DNA of 64,000 bases. It comes from Mycobacteroides salmoniphilum. GTDB lineage: Bacteria; Actinomycetota; Actinomycetes; Mycobacteriales; Mycobacteriaceae. The position numbers and the translations under genes are program-made. Of the stretch, positions 38,474 through 46,176 are shown one piece after another; the first letter of the stretch is position 1; every line of letters starts with the position of its first letter. Location of the stretch: contig NZ_CP024633.1 of assembly GCF_004924335.1 (NCBI RefSeq), positions 992,001-1,056,000 of the forward strand. The letters are read 5' to 3'. The notes under the pieces were generated by a model, which made no database searches, had not been told where the DNA came from, and saw only the letters and a list, made by a program, of their open reading frames with translations.

Positions 38474-38988
38474 GGTGCCGCCGGTGAGCCTTCCAGCACG
38501 AGTGATGCCAGGATGCGCCGGAGGTTGGCGTTGGTGACGGGGATGGGACGGTGGCTGTCGGGGCTGACGCGCTGCCCCATCATGGAGGCGAGCATCTCCG
38601 CCTCGACTTCCTGGTCATCCAAATAGCTTTCGCGGCAAAGGATTTCGGCCAGTTCACGGCTGCTTGCCCCAGTGTGTCCGCACATCACATGGCTCAGTTC
38701 GTGCAGGATGATGTGCTCGCGATGCATGGTGGTGGTGTCGCTGTCGTACACCACGTAGTCGGTGGCGTCGGTGCGGACCAGCAGGCCGTGCACGCCGCTG
38801 CCGGAGAGCGCGTAGGGCACGAGCTGGATATCACGCTCGCTGAGCTCACTGGCCCGGGCGCGGATGTCCTCGACGGTGGTCAGCGTATCCAGGCCCAGAT
38901 CCGCAAGCTTGCGGGTGCATTGCTTGTGGATCGCCTGAAGTTCGCGAGTGGACCGTAGATCTGTTGTGAGACAACGCATCTTCGGCAT
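38470..38988 (-). CDS. ImmA/IrrE-like zinc metallopeptidase-domain protein
   Basis: 172 residues with a zinc-protease motif HELSH (His96-His100) in HIILHELSHVMCGH, preceded by a beta region and followed by the E-rich segment QEVEAEMLASMMGQRV that supplies the third ligand in the family. ImmA/IrrE proteases cleave XRE-type repressors. The adjacent upstream gene encodes exactly such a regulator two bases away, which suggests a regulator-protease pair. Downstream overlap with the membrane protein gene indicates one operon. Confidence 0.85.
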   Translation of the reverse strand: MPKMRCLTTDLRSTRELQAIHKQCTRKLADLGLDTLTTVEDIRARASELSERDIQLVPYALSGSGVHGLLVRTDATDYVVYDSDTTTMHREHIILHELSHVMCGHTGASSRELAEILCRESYLDDQEVEAEMLASMMGQRVSPDSHRPIPVTNANLRRILASLVLEGSPAAP

Positions 38989-38990
38989 GT

Positions 38991-39470
38991 TTACTGCCCG
39001 TTATTGACCGAGTTGTCTACCGTGGGCAGGCCCTGCAGCGCGCGCACGTGATCGAGCACGGCGGCGACAGTTTCCAGGCTCTGCTTGTTCAGGCCGATCG
39101 CGCGCAACGCGATCAGCTCCACCTCGTCCCGGGTGGTCTCATCCAGGGCGCCGAGGCGCTCATCGAGCGAGTAGGTGCGCTCTGGGTCGGTGAGAACCGA
39201 GAGCGGTACGCGGAAGAAATCGGCCAATGCCCCGAGCAGGTCGATGGCGGGACGGGCGCGCTTACCGGTGCGCAGCGCCGAGAGGTAGGCACCGCCCACC
39301 TTGATGCCGGGGCTGGACTTCTTGATGCCGTTGGCGACCTCGTCATTGGTCCACATGCGCCCGTCGGGCCGCCGATGCGAATGGAAGAGCGCATTGATGC
39401 GATCAGCAAGGTTCGCGTCGGCGGATTTGGCGTCCTGAAAGGACACCTGCGGCGGGCTCGTCGTGGCCAT
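38991..39470 (-). CDS. EspR-like XRE family regulator
   Basis: 159 residues. The N-terminal HTH (ADRINALFHSHRR, WTNDEVANGIKKSS, VGGAYLSALRTGKRARP, LLGALADFFRVPL) has the layout of EspR, the M. tuberculosis nucleoid-associated regulator of ESX-1, including the extended first helix and the YLSxLRxGxR recognition helix. The C-terminal helix (LIALRAIGLNKQSLETVAAVLDHVRAL in parts) resembles the EspR dimerisation region. First of three tightly packed genes. Probably responds to the ImmA-like protease next door. Confidence 0.85.
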   Translation of the reverse strand: MATTSPPQVSFQDAKSADANLADRINALFHSHRRPDGRMWTNDEVANGIKKSSPGIKVGGAYLSALRTGKRARPAIDLLGALADFFRVPLSVLTDPERTYSLDERLGALDETTRDEVELIALRAIGLNKQSLETVAAVLDHVRALQGLPTVDNSVNNGQ

Positions 39471-39555
39471 CTACTAAGTCAAACACCGATGTCGCGAGCC
39501 CTCAACGCGAGGGGGCAGACTCACAGTGTGATTCAACCCACAGTTGAGGCGTGAA

Positions 39556-41397
39556 TTAGCCGTATACGCCCGCGAGATACTCGGCCTGGCAGGCCCGGCG
39601 CGCGAGCTTTCCACTGGTGGTGCGGGGAATCGCGCCCGCGGCGACCAGCCGTACATCGGCCACCGGCAGGGCGTGCGTGCGTGAGATGGCGGCGCGGATG
39701 ACTTCGGCTACCGGTGATTGCTCCACGCGTCCGGATCCGGGCGCCCGTTCGGCGACGATCACCAGCCGCTCGCTGGTGTCGGCGATGGCGGCCTCGGCGA
39801 GCTGATTGGCCGCCACGGAGAACGCCGCGACGTATCCGGAGCGGACGGCGGGCGAGGACGCCGAGGCGGTCGCCTCGATGTCCTGGGGGTAGTGGTTGCG
39901 TCCGTCGATGATGACAAGGTCTTTGATGCGCCCGGTGACGTACAGGCTGTCGTTGAGGTACACCCCGAGATCCCCGGTGCGCAGCCAACGGCTGTCCGCC
40001 GAGGTTCCGGTGGCATGGCTGCGGTGTTCGAGCCGGGAGCGCAGCCTGTTGTGGAAGGTTGCCTCGGTCTCCTGGGTGCGGCCCCAGTACCCGCGACCGA
40101 TGTTGTCGCCATGGAGCCAGATCTCACCGATCTCTCCTTCGGGCAGTTCGGCTCCGGTGCGGGGGTCGACGATCACCAGCCACTGGCTCGAGATCACCTG
40201 ACCGCAGGAGACGTGGGCTACCGCGGTGGGGGCGTCAGCGGACACAGGGACGGCACGGTCCTCGGCGAGCTGCGTGCGGTCCAGGTAGATCATGCTGGGG
40301 CGTTCGTCGGGGGCGATGGTGGCCACGGAGAGCGTCGCCTCTGCCATGCCGTAGGACGGCTTGATGGCGGTGGGCGGAAATCCGTAGGGGGCGAAGGCCT
40401 CGTTGAATTTCTCGATCGCCGAGAGGGTGACCGGTTCGGATCCGTTGAGCAGGCCCGCGACATTGGACAGGTCCCAGGTTTCGCCGGCCGGCGGGCGGCC
40501 GCGCTGTGCGGCGAGTTCGAAGGCGAAGTTCGGGGCGGCGGCGAACACCCGTCCGTACGCGGACTCGGTGGCGAGCTGTTTGATCCAGCGTCGTGGGCGC
40601 CGCACGAAGGCCAACGGGGACATCAGGGTGATGTGACCGCCGCACAGCGGGGGAAACAGGATCATGATCAGACCCATGTCGTGATATAGCGGCAGCCAGC
40701 TCACGCTACGGATGTTCTGATCCAGGCCGCCGGCCAGGATCATCTGCAGAACGTTCGTACACGCCGCGCGGTGAGTGATTTCCACGCCGGCCGGAGTGCG
40801 TGTGGAACCCGAGGTGTACTGCAGGTAGGCGATGTCCTCGGTATCGAGCGCTGCGGGGATGAATGTCGCCCCCACCGAGTCCGGTACCGCGTCGATGGCG
40901 ATGACGCGTGGCCGGCGCTGACGGGGAAGCTTGCGCAGGAAGGCGTTTACCGATTCGGCGGCCGCATCGGTGGTCAAGATGACCGACGGCGTCGCGTCGG
41001 AGAGCACCGCATCGAGGCGTTCGGTGTGGCCGGGCAGCTCGGGGGCGAAGAGGGGAACCGCGATGTTTCCGGCCTGGATGGCGGCGAAGAACCCGATGAC
41101 GTAGTCAATGCCCTGTGGCGCCAGGATCGCGACCCGATCGCCCGGTTGGGTGACCTGCTGCAGGCGTGCGCCGATGGCCCGCATCCGGGTGCTGAGCGTG
41201 GTCCAGCTCAGTTCGATGGCCACGCCATCGTCGTCACGCGTGAAGTCGAGGTAGCGGTAGGCGGCGGTACTGCCGAACTCGGCGATGTTGTGTTCGAAGT
41301 TCGAGAGCAGAGTGCTGCCGGGAGGGAGGTCGATGGCGCCATCGGCGTCGAGATAATCTTCAATTCCGTTCTGGCGAACGGCCACTCCGTCTGACAT
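39556..41397 (-). CDS. Fatty-acyl-AMP ligase (FAAL, FadD32-like)
   Basis: 613 residues. Adenylates long-chain fatty acids and hands them to an ACP or PKS. FAAL P-loop LQYTSGSTRTPAGV, SWLPLYHDMGLI, KPSYGMAEATLSV, RTGDLGVYLNDSLYVTGRIKD, DGRNHYPQDIE, C-terminal TTSGKLARR. ATG 41397 has GGGAG upstream; a longer frame adds ten residues. No PKS or ACP gene is adjacent; instead the EspR-like operon follows 85 bases downstream on the same strand, and may be co-transcribed. Product pathway unknown. Confidence 0.9.
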   Translation of the reverse strand: MSDGVAVRQNGIEDYLDADGAIDLPPGSTLLSNFEHNIAEFGSTAAYRYLDFTRDDDGVAIELSWTTLSTRMRAIGARLQQVTQPGDRVAILAPQGIDYVIGFFAAIQAGNIAVPLFAPELPGHTERLDAVLSDATPSVILTTDAAAESVNAFLRKLPRQRRPRVIAIDAVPDSVGATFIPAALDTEDIAYLQYTSGSTRTPAGVEITHRAACTNVLQMILAGGLDQNIRSVSWLPLYHDMGLIMILFPPLCGGHITLMSPLAFVRRPRRWIKQLATESAYGRVFAAAPNFAFELAAQRGRPPAGETWDLSNVAGLLNGSEPVTLSAIEKFNEAFAPYGFPPTAIKPSYGMAEATLSVATIAPDERPSMIYLDRTQLAEDRAVPVSADAPTAVAHVSCGQVISSQWLVIVDPRTGAELPEGEIGEIWLHGDNIGRGYWGRTQETEATFHNRLRSRLEHRSHATGTSADSRWLRTGDLGVYLNDSLYVTGRIKDLVIIDGRNHYPQDIEATASASSPAVRSGYVAAFSVAANQLAEAAIADTSERLVIVAERAPGSGRVEQSPVAEVIRAAISRTHALPVADVRLVAAGAIPRTTSGKLARRACQAEYLAGVYG

Positions 41398-41707
41398 ATC
41401 CAACTCCCGACTCACGATGGAAAACACTACCTGCGCTAACTAAGCTATCTCTTGGTTCGCAGGTGACCCGTCGTGCGAGGAGCGGGCGGCAACTGTCAAT
41501 GTCGGCGATCGCGCGATCTGGTGACGAATCACACCAGAGCTCAATCGAATTCTAGTGGTGTACAAGGGATATCACTATCTGCCGGAAACGTTCAATGTGA
41601 CGCCGGGGTGTGTCGGGTCGGGGTGTGATTTTTGTCGTAGGTGAGAGGGGGTGGGGCGGAAGTTGGCGCAGGGGAAGCGCCAGGTAGAACTAGGGCTGAT
41701 CTGCGAG
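41398..41707. other. Intergenic region upstream of FAAL and tRNA-Leu
   Basis: 310 bases without a gene I can support. It should hold the divergent promoters of the FAAL gene (minus) and tRNA-Leu (plus). A short frame from GTG 41560 encoding a three-Cys peptide is present but has no supporting signals. Confidence 0.4.
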
Positions 41708-41781
41708 GCCCCCATAGCCCAATTGGCAGAGGCAGCGGACTTAAAATCCGCCAAGTGTCGGTTCGAGTCCGACTGGGGGCA
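41708..41781 (+). tRNA. tRNA-Leu (anticodon UAA), short variable arm
   Basis: Acceptor GCCCCCA/TGGGGGC; anticodon stem GCGGA/TCCGC with loop CTTAAAA (anticodon TAA); variable region only CAAGT; T stem GTCGG/CCGAC around TTCGAGT; discriminator A. CCA is not encoded (ACA follows partly). The anticodon reads UUA codons, but the class-I variable arm is unusual for a leucine tRNA. The accessory island begins directly downstream. Confidence 0.92.
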
Positions 41782-41924
41782 CAGAGTAGATGGGCATGTT
41801 TTCGTTGCCGATCTGCATGGCGCACCAGTCTGCACACAGCCCGCAGGAATCTCCCACGCTCGTCGCAATGGCGGCACCCAAGTGCAGCGTCCGGGGCAAT
41901 ACAGAGGACCGCTGGCGCCGGCCC

Positions 41925-42339
41925 GCTCGACGCAAACCCGTTGATGCCGCAAGCTTCGATTCCGAGCTCTCCGCTCACGTCAGCGGACTTGTGTCTACGG
42001 GTGACTGGGGAAAAGTTCCTTCCGCTGCAGCTACGTTCGTGGAGCATAAGATTCGAACGTGGTCTGGTGGACAAACCAACTCTGTGGGAAGGGGTCTACG
42101 GATGGGCGTTTGGCGTCGCTGGACCATTACGTCTGGGTGCAGTTAAGTCGGAATGGGAAGGGTGGCGTTCCCTTGCCGTATGGTTCGCGCAAGCAGTCGG
42201 CAATGTTGATCGGCACCGAATACAAGAACGTGCCGACTTTCGGCAATATGCTATCGGTGCGCTCGGAACCGCCAGTCTCCTGCTTGTTCAAGTTCGCAAG
42301 GAAGACGCAGAGACTATCGCTGTGACCGATTCCTCGTAG
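41925..42339 (+). pseudogene. Frameshifted gene resembling TIGR02391/Ymh family
   Basis: Two frames look protein-like in succession. The first gives SFDSELSAHVSGLVSTGDWG then ATFVEHKIRTWSG. About 42065 the reading moves by one base to LVDKPTLWEGVYGWAFG, SEWEGWRSLAVWFAQAVGN, then IGALGTASLLL up to a TAG at 42339. Together they resemble the C-terminal half of TIGR02391 (Hypoth_Ymh) proteins, which are found in defence and mobile islands. The N-terminal half is missing, so I treat it as a decayed fragment. Family assignment is by eye and tentative. Confidence 0.45.
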
Positions 42340-42372
42340 CGAGGGCGTTAATGATGTTATTCCGGGCAGCCC

Positions 42373-42721
42373 TCAGTCTTCCACTGAGGCGAGGACGCGA
42401 TAGACAGTCGCACGCGACACACCAAGCGCCGAAGCAATCTCGGTGGTCGGCGCACTGTTCGCGTGCATACGTTAGACCAGAGGAGTTTTGGACGAGTCAA
42501 GCGCCTTCGGGTGTCAAACTGACTGGCTACGTGCCTTTCGTGCCTCTCAAGACGCTGCGCGCCGCTCCCGACCAAGCTCCAACTCAAGCTCGACAAGGCT
42601 CGCAAGCACACCCGCTGGATTCGAAGTGTCGATTCCGTCGTGCAGCGACTGCAGAGCAATTCTACGCTCGGCGCTATCTGGCGTCGCGGGCGGTTCGTCG
42701 ATGATTTGAATGGGGTAATGA
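42373..42721 (-). pseudogene. Decayed serine recombinase (resolvase/invertase), C-terminal part
   Basis: On the minus strand one continuous frame reads LQSLHDGIDTSNPAG, then LVELELELGRERRAAS, a TGA (42547-42549), EARKARSQSV, a TGA (42514-42516), HPKALDSSKTPLV, a TAA (42472-42474), and RMHANSAPTTEIASALGVS plus RATVYRVLASVED before its own TGA at 42373. These are the E-helix region and C-terminal HTH of a Tn3-resolvase/Hin-type recombinase. The catalytic N-terminal domain is absent, cut off where the ATPase gene begins. Three in-frame stops make it inactive. Confidence 0.8.
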
Positions 42722-44443
42722 ATGAGGTACTTGACGGCGGTCACCAAGAGCGGGAGCGAGTTTGATCTTGATGGGTTGACGGTACTGGTCGGACCGAACA
42801 ATTCAGGAAAATCGACTACTTTGCGTGACATCTATTCGTACGCAATCGCTGACCCACACAATCAACCGATTCTACTTGACAGATTAGTGCCGGCTTCTCC
42901 AATGACACCTGAGTCGCTGCGGGCGATAGCGAGCGGCTATAACCCCGATGGATTCAAATATCGTGGTATTGCTCCTGACTTGCGAAGCAGGCACAATTTC
43001 GAATCCGACACGCCCAACCTGGAATACTGGATTTCTGAGGAGCTCGCAGGTAATCGTCCTCATTTTCGTGAAAATTTTGGTCGATACGACGTGGCTCTTC
43101 TTAATGCCGAGTCGCGGCTAGAGTTGGCAAAAGCATCCGATTCACACGATGCGTCTCGAGACACACCGAACAACATGCTGCAAATGCTCTACAGGAAGAA
43201 AGAGATCCAAGCAGCTTTAAATGATGTATTTTTTTCAACATTTAACCATCACATAACCTTTGATTACTCGGGCCTTGCAAAATTATATTTACGTGTCTCG
43301 CAGACCGAGCTAATACTTCCAGAGAGTGCCGAGGATGCAAATCCTTTGCTAGCGCAAGTGCCGCAGCTAGATGTGCAAGGTGATGGAATGCGCAGCTTCA
43401 CGGCAGTTGTGCTTAGTATCCTACTCACTGAAAACAGGATCGTTCTGCTTGACGAGCCGGATGCGTTCCTGCATCCCGAACAGGCACGGCGTCTCGGTCG
43501 GTGGATAGCGGATCGTGCATCAGGTGACCAGCAGATTGTAATCGCGACTCACAATGCGCATTTCTTGCAGGGAATGGTCTCATCCCAGAAGCCGCCACAA
43601 ATTATAAGGCTGAACCGCAATTCTCCAACTACCACCGAGTTTAAGCGGATGTCAAATGCTACGGTAAAGAAATTAGGGGCTGACCCTCTACTGTCTAGTC
43701 AGAGAGTGGTTGAAGCGATTTTCCATTCTCAAACGATTGTATGTGAGGCCGACAGTGACAGGACTATTTATCAAGCCGTTGCAGCCCAAGAACTTGGCAA
43801 TAATCAGGTTTTGTTTGTAAATGCGCAAAATAAGCAGACGTGCGCCAAGGTAGTTGAGACACTCAACGATGCCGATATTCAGGCGCGTTCGGTAGTCGAT
43901 TTTGACATTCTCCGGATAGCTGATGAACTGGCGGTACTGATGGGGGCGCATGAAGTGCCTGTTGAAGTCCAAGCAAGTGTCGAGGAGGCTCGCAAAGAGA
44001 TTTGTGCCGCAATTGAGGAGACAGTCGAACCTGGCGAGGCAACGGGCGTCGCAGACGGTTTAAGAGAGCTTGCAGATCGGATTTCAAACGAGTCGTTAAG
44101 CAAAAAGAAGCTCGAGTCGGCCGTAGGTGAGCTATTAGGCAAGAGCAAGTGGTCTCCGGTCAAAGCCACTGGCGTTTCGGCACTGGAACCTGCGGTCCAA
44201 GCCAAGGCTAGTTTCGTGATCAGTGCGCTCGAAGGCTACGGAATTTGGATAGTTCCAGTTGGCGAGCTTGAGAGTTGGATTTCTCTTGAGCAAACGAAGA
44301 GCAAGTGGGTCACACGAGCGCTCGAAGTAATTTATGCAAAGGGAACGCCGGAGCCGTTGAAAAAGTTTGTCACAAGGCTGCTCGCTCCGAAGGCGCAGAC
44401 TGATGGTGCCTCGGTCGGCGGAGCCGAAGATGTGGTTCCCTAG
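42722..44443 (+). CDS. OLD-family-like ATPase with TOPRIM nuclease domain
   Basis: 573 residues. Walker A GPNNSGKST at residues 24-32; signature-like GDGMRSFTAVVLSIL; Walker B VLLDEPDAFLHPEQARRLG; switch His in IVIATHNAHFLQGM. A TOPRIM-type half follows: VCEADSDRTIYQAV near 340 and VDFDIL (DxD) near 391, then a helical C-terminal region. This is the layout of OLD-type nucleases, several of which serve in anti-phage defence (class 2 OLD with GajB, PARIS, retrons). Base composition is clearly AT-richer than the neighbours, with runs such as atgatgtatttttttcaaca, indicating horizontal gain. It starts exactly where the recombinase relic ends. No UvrD/GajB partner is visible. Confidence 0.85.
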   Translation: MRYLTAVTKSGSEFDLDGLTVLVGPNNSGKSTTLRDIYSYAIADPHNQPILLDRLVPASPMTPESLRAIASGYNPDGFKYRGIAPDLRSRHNFESDTPNLEYWISEELAGNRPHFRENFGRYDVALLNAESRLELAKASDSHDASRDTPNNMLQMLYRKKEIQAALNDVFFSTFNHHITFDYSGLAKLYLRVSQTELILPESAEDANPLLAQVPQLDVQGDGMRSFTAVVLSILLTENRIVLLDEPDAFLHPEQARRLGRWIADRASGDQQIVIATHNAHFLQGMVSSQKPPQIIRLNRNSPTTTEFKRMSNATVKKLGADPLLSSQRVVEAIFHSQTIVCEADSDRTIYQAVAAQELGNNQVLFVNAQNKQTCAKVVETLNDADIQARSVVDFDILRIADELAVLMGAHEVPVEVQASVEEARKEICAAIEETVEPGEATGVADGLRELADRISNESLSKKKLESAVGELLGKSKWSPVKATGVSALEPAVQAKASFVISALEGYGIWIVPVGELESWISLEQTKSKWVTRALEVIYAKGTPEPLKKFVTRLLAPKAQTDGASVGGAEDVVP

Positions 44444-44582
44444 TTTCGCTTCGCGTATCCCTGCAAGGGCTTATCGACGGTATGTGTGCCTGCCAGCACC
44501 CCCCCGCAACAAGGCTCGCGTCCCCGCCCATTGGCAGCAGGCAAAGGGGTAGCCATATCCGTACTCGCATCCGTCGGTAAAG

Positions 44583-44609
44583 GCTCCGCCGCCCACCTCG
44601 CGGCGGAGC
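44583..44609. terminator. Strong hairpin downstream of OLD-like gene
   Basis: GCTCCGCCGC (44583-... ) pairs perfectly with GCGGCGGAGC over ten pairs around a seven-base loop, with two further pairs outside. No T-tract. The surrounding gap 44444-44749 shows no other supported gene. Confidence 0.45.
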
Positions 44610-44749
44610 TTCGCCATGCGCTGACCTACGTGCTGGCCAGCGCGCGTCATCGTGCACCGTCGCTGCAGTACGCCGCATCGCCGCCTGCGGACGGCCCGGA
44701 CATGCCTTCGCTGTAACCGGTCGTCGATGGTTGGGAGAATCGTGCACGC

Positions 44750-44962
44750 GTGACGAGCGAGGACGGAGTCAACGCACCCGATTTCTACGCCGCAGAGGTA
44801 TTGCCGACCGGGCCAAACGCGGGTGCCATTGCGTCGGCCGCACGAATCACGGCAAGCGACACGGCGTGCCCGAGATCAGCGGTGTCCCTGACTACTGGAA
44901 GATGGGGGCTGTATCGGGTAGAGCGAAATTGTCAGCGACAGGTGGGGATGAGTGGCGTCTGA
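44750..44962 (+). CDS. Possible small protein or gene remnant before the deaminase
   Basis: A 70-residue frame from GTG 44750, with G/C at most third positions over its first ~45 codons (MTSEDGVNAPDFYAAEV...), then random-looking sequence. It ends 11 bases inside the deaminase gene, so it could be a coupled leader gene or the 5' stub of a gene truncated by rearrangement. No recognisable domain. Confidence 0.25.
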   Translation: MTSEDGVNAPDFYAAEVLPTGPNAGAIASAARITASDTACPRSAVSLTTGRWGLYRVERNCQRQVGMSGV

Positions 44963-45764
44963 AAAAGACATGCGTAAATGGATGCGTATGGCCGTCGAGT
45001 TAGGCAAGCAGAGCGTTTCAGAGAACGAGTTGAATCCTCACGTCGGCGCGGTGGTCGTAAAGGACGGTGAGGTCATCGGCTCCGGCTACCGGGGTCAGAC
45101 GGGCGAGGGTGACCACGCCGAGTACGGCGTATTGACGAGCCTTGCGGATGCGGACCTCAACGGCGCCTTAGTGTTCACGACCCTTGAGCCATGCTCGAAG
45201 CGTAACCACCCCAAAATCCCTTGTGCAACAAGACTCGTAGAAGCCGGTGTCAGTGAAGTTTGGATCGGGCTTTACGATCCAAACCCAGTGATCTATCGCC
45301 AGGGCTGGCGAATTCTGCGCGATGCCGGGGTCCAGCTGCACGACTTCCCGTTCGACTTGCGGGATGAAATCGCAGTTGACAATGCCGATTTCATCAACCA
45401 GTACAAGATGGCCACCGGTGACGCGGGCCAGGTTACGTTCGATAGTCACGCGACAGCGAGCGGCATCGTTGTGAAAAGCTCCATCGGTGAATTCAAAATT
45501 CACACTAGCCCGATGGGTTTGGGCGGGGTATGGCTGATCGACAATAGCCACAACGTTGCGGAGGTTCGTTACGGTCTTGATTTCGACGAGATTGACGATC
45601 CGGGAACCCTCGTTTTCGGCGGCAGCCACTATGCGGCGCTGGGGCCTCACCAGATGGCTTGTCTTCGAAGTCAAAACGGATACTTGTTGCTCAAGAACGT
45701 TTCGAGTCGAGGGTCTAACGTGATCGACCTGCTATATCAGGTGCGTGGTCGTCCTTCGGCCTAG
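44952..45764 (+). CDS. RibD/CMP-deaminase-like protein with unknown C-terminal domain
   Basis: 270 residues. Residues ~1-140 are a zinc-dependent cytidine-deaminase-fold domain: PHVGAVVVKDGEVIGSGYRG, zinc ligand His55 with catalytic Glu57 (HAE), and PCSKRNHPKIPC (Cys81, Cys91), then CATRLVEAGVSEVWIGLYDPNP, closest to RibD/dCMP deaminase types. Residues ~150-270 form a beta-rich domain I do not recognise (SSIGEFKIHTSPMGLGG, ALGPHQMACLRSQNGYLLLK). GTG 44952 follows GGTGGGG. It is not beside riboflavin genes; it shares an island with an OLD-like ATPase, so a role in nucleotide-based defence is possible but inferred. Confidence 0.8.
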   Translation: MASEKDMRKWMRMAVELGKQSVSENELNPHVGAVVVKDGEVIGSGYRGQTGEGDHAEYGVLTSLADADLNGALVFTTLEPCSKRNHPKIPCATRLVEAGVSEVWIGLYDPNPVIYRQGWRILRDAGVQLHDFPFDLRDEIAVDNADFINQYKMATGDAGQVTFDSHATASGIVVKSSIGEFKIHTSPMGLGGVWLIDNSHNVAEVRYGLDFDEIDDPGTLVFGGSHYAALGPHQMACLRSQNGYLLLKNVSSRGSNVIDLLYQVRGRPSA

Positions 45765-46176
45765 CCCACTGTATGCCCTCACGCCGCGATGCTCTGTGCC
45801 GAATTCCGACGTTTCGACCTCTTCGAATGGGTCGCGCGGCCTATAACTCACTGCTTCGCAGTCTAGATCGGGAATAGTCGGCGTGAAGTGTCTTGGCGGG
45901 CCAAGCGCCGGTGAGTAGGAGGAGTTGCCGCCGCTGCCGAACGTGCACACGTTCGAGTTTCATGCACGTCGCGCATGTTGCACGGTGCTGGTCAGCCCGC
46001 AACTCGATCTGGCTGGGATGCCGGGCGAAATTGACTCGGATGGAAACCATTTGATCAGCATTCCGCAGGCGATCGCAGATGCCGCGAAGCTGCGTTCCGA
46101 CGTTCGGGTTTGGCCCTGCCGCAGCTCCCGGGGATAAAACCTGTACAGCCAGCCTGTCACAGTCATACATTGAGCC
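45765..46176. other. Island right margin, no confident gene
   Basis: 412 bases between the deaminase and the monooxygenase. A 70-codon frame from TTG 45925, preceded by GTAGGAGGAG, could encode a small protein (QLDLAGMPGEIDSDGNHLI segment), but spacing is poor and no family is recognisable. The end of the gap holds a -10-like TACATT (46166-46171) for the next gene. No repeat of the tRNA-Leu 3' end was seen. Confidence 0.35.

Noticed and set aside
41560..41646. Short frame encoding a 28-residue peptide with three Cys upstream of tRNA-Leu
   Set aside because: No binding site, no sulfur gene nearby, and no tandem Cys near the stop, unlike the 57752 ORF.
42357..42720. Intact recombinase
   Set aside because: Three in-frame stop codons and no catalytic N-terminal domain; recorded as a pseudogene.
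44486..44716. 76-codon frame between the OLD-like gene and the deaminase
   Set aside because: Covers a strong hairpin, no binding site, biased only by local GC; no family.
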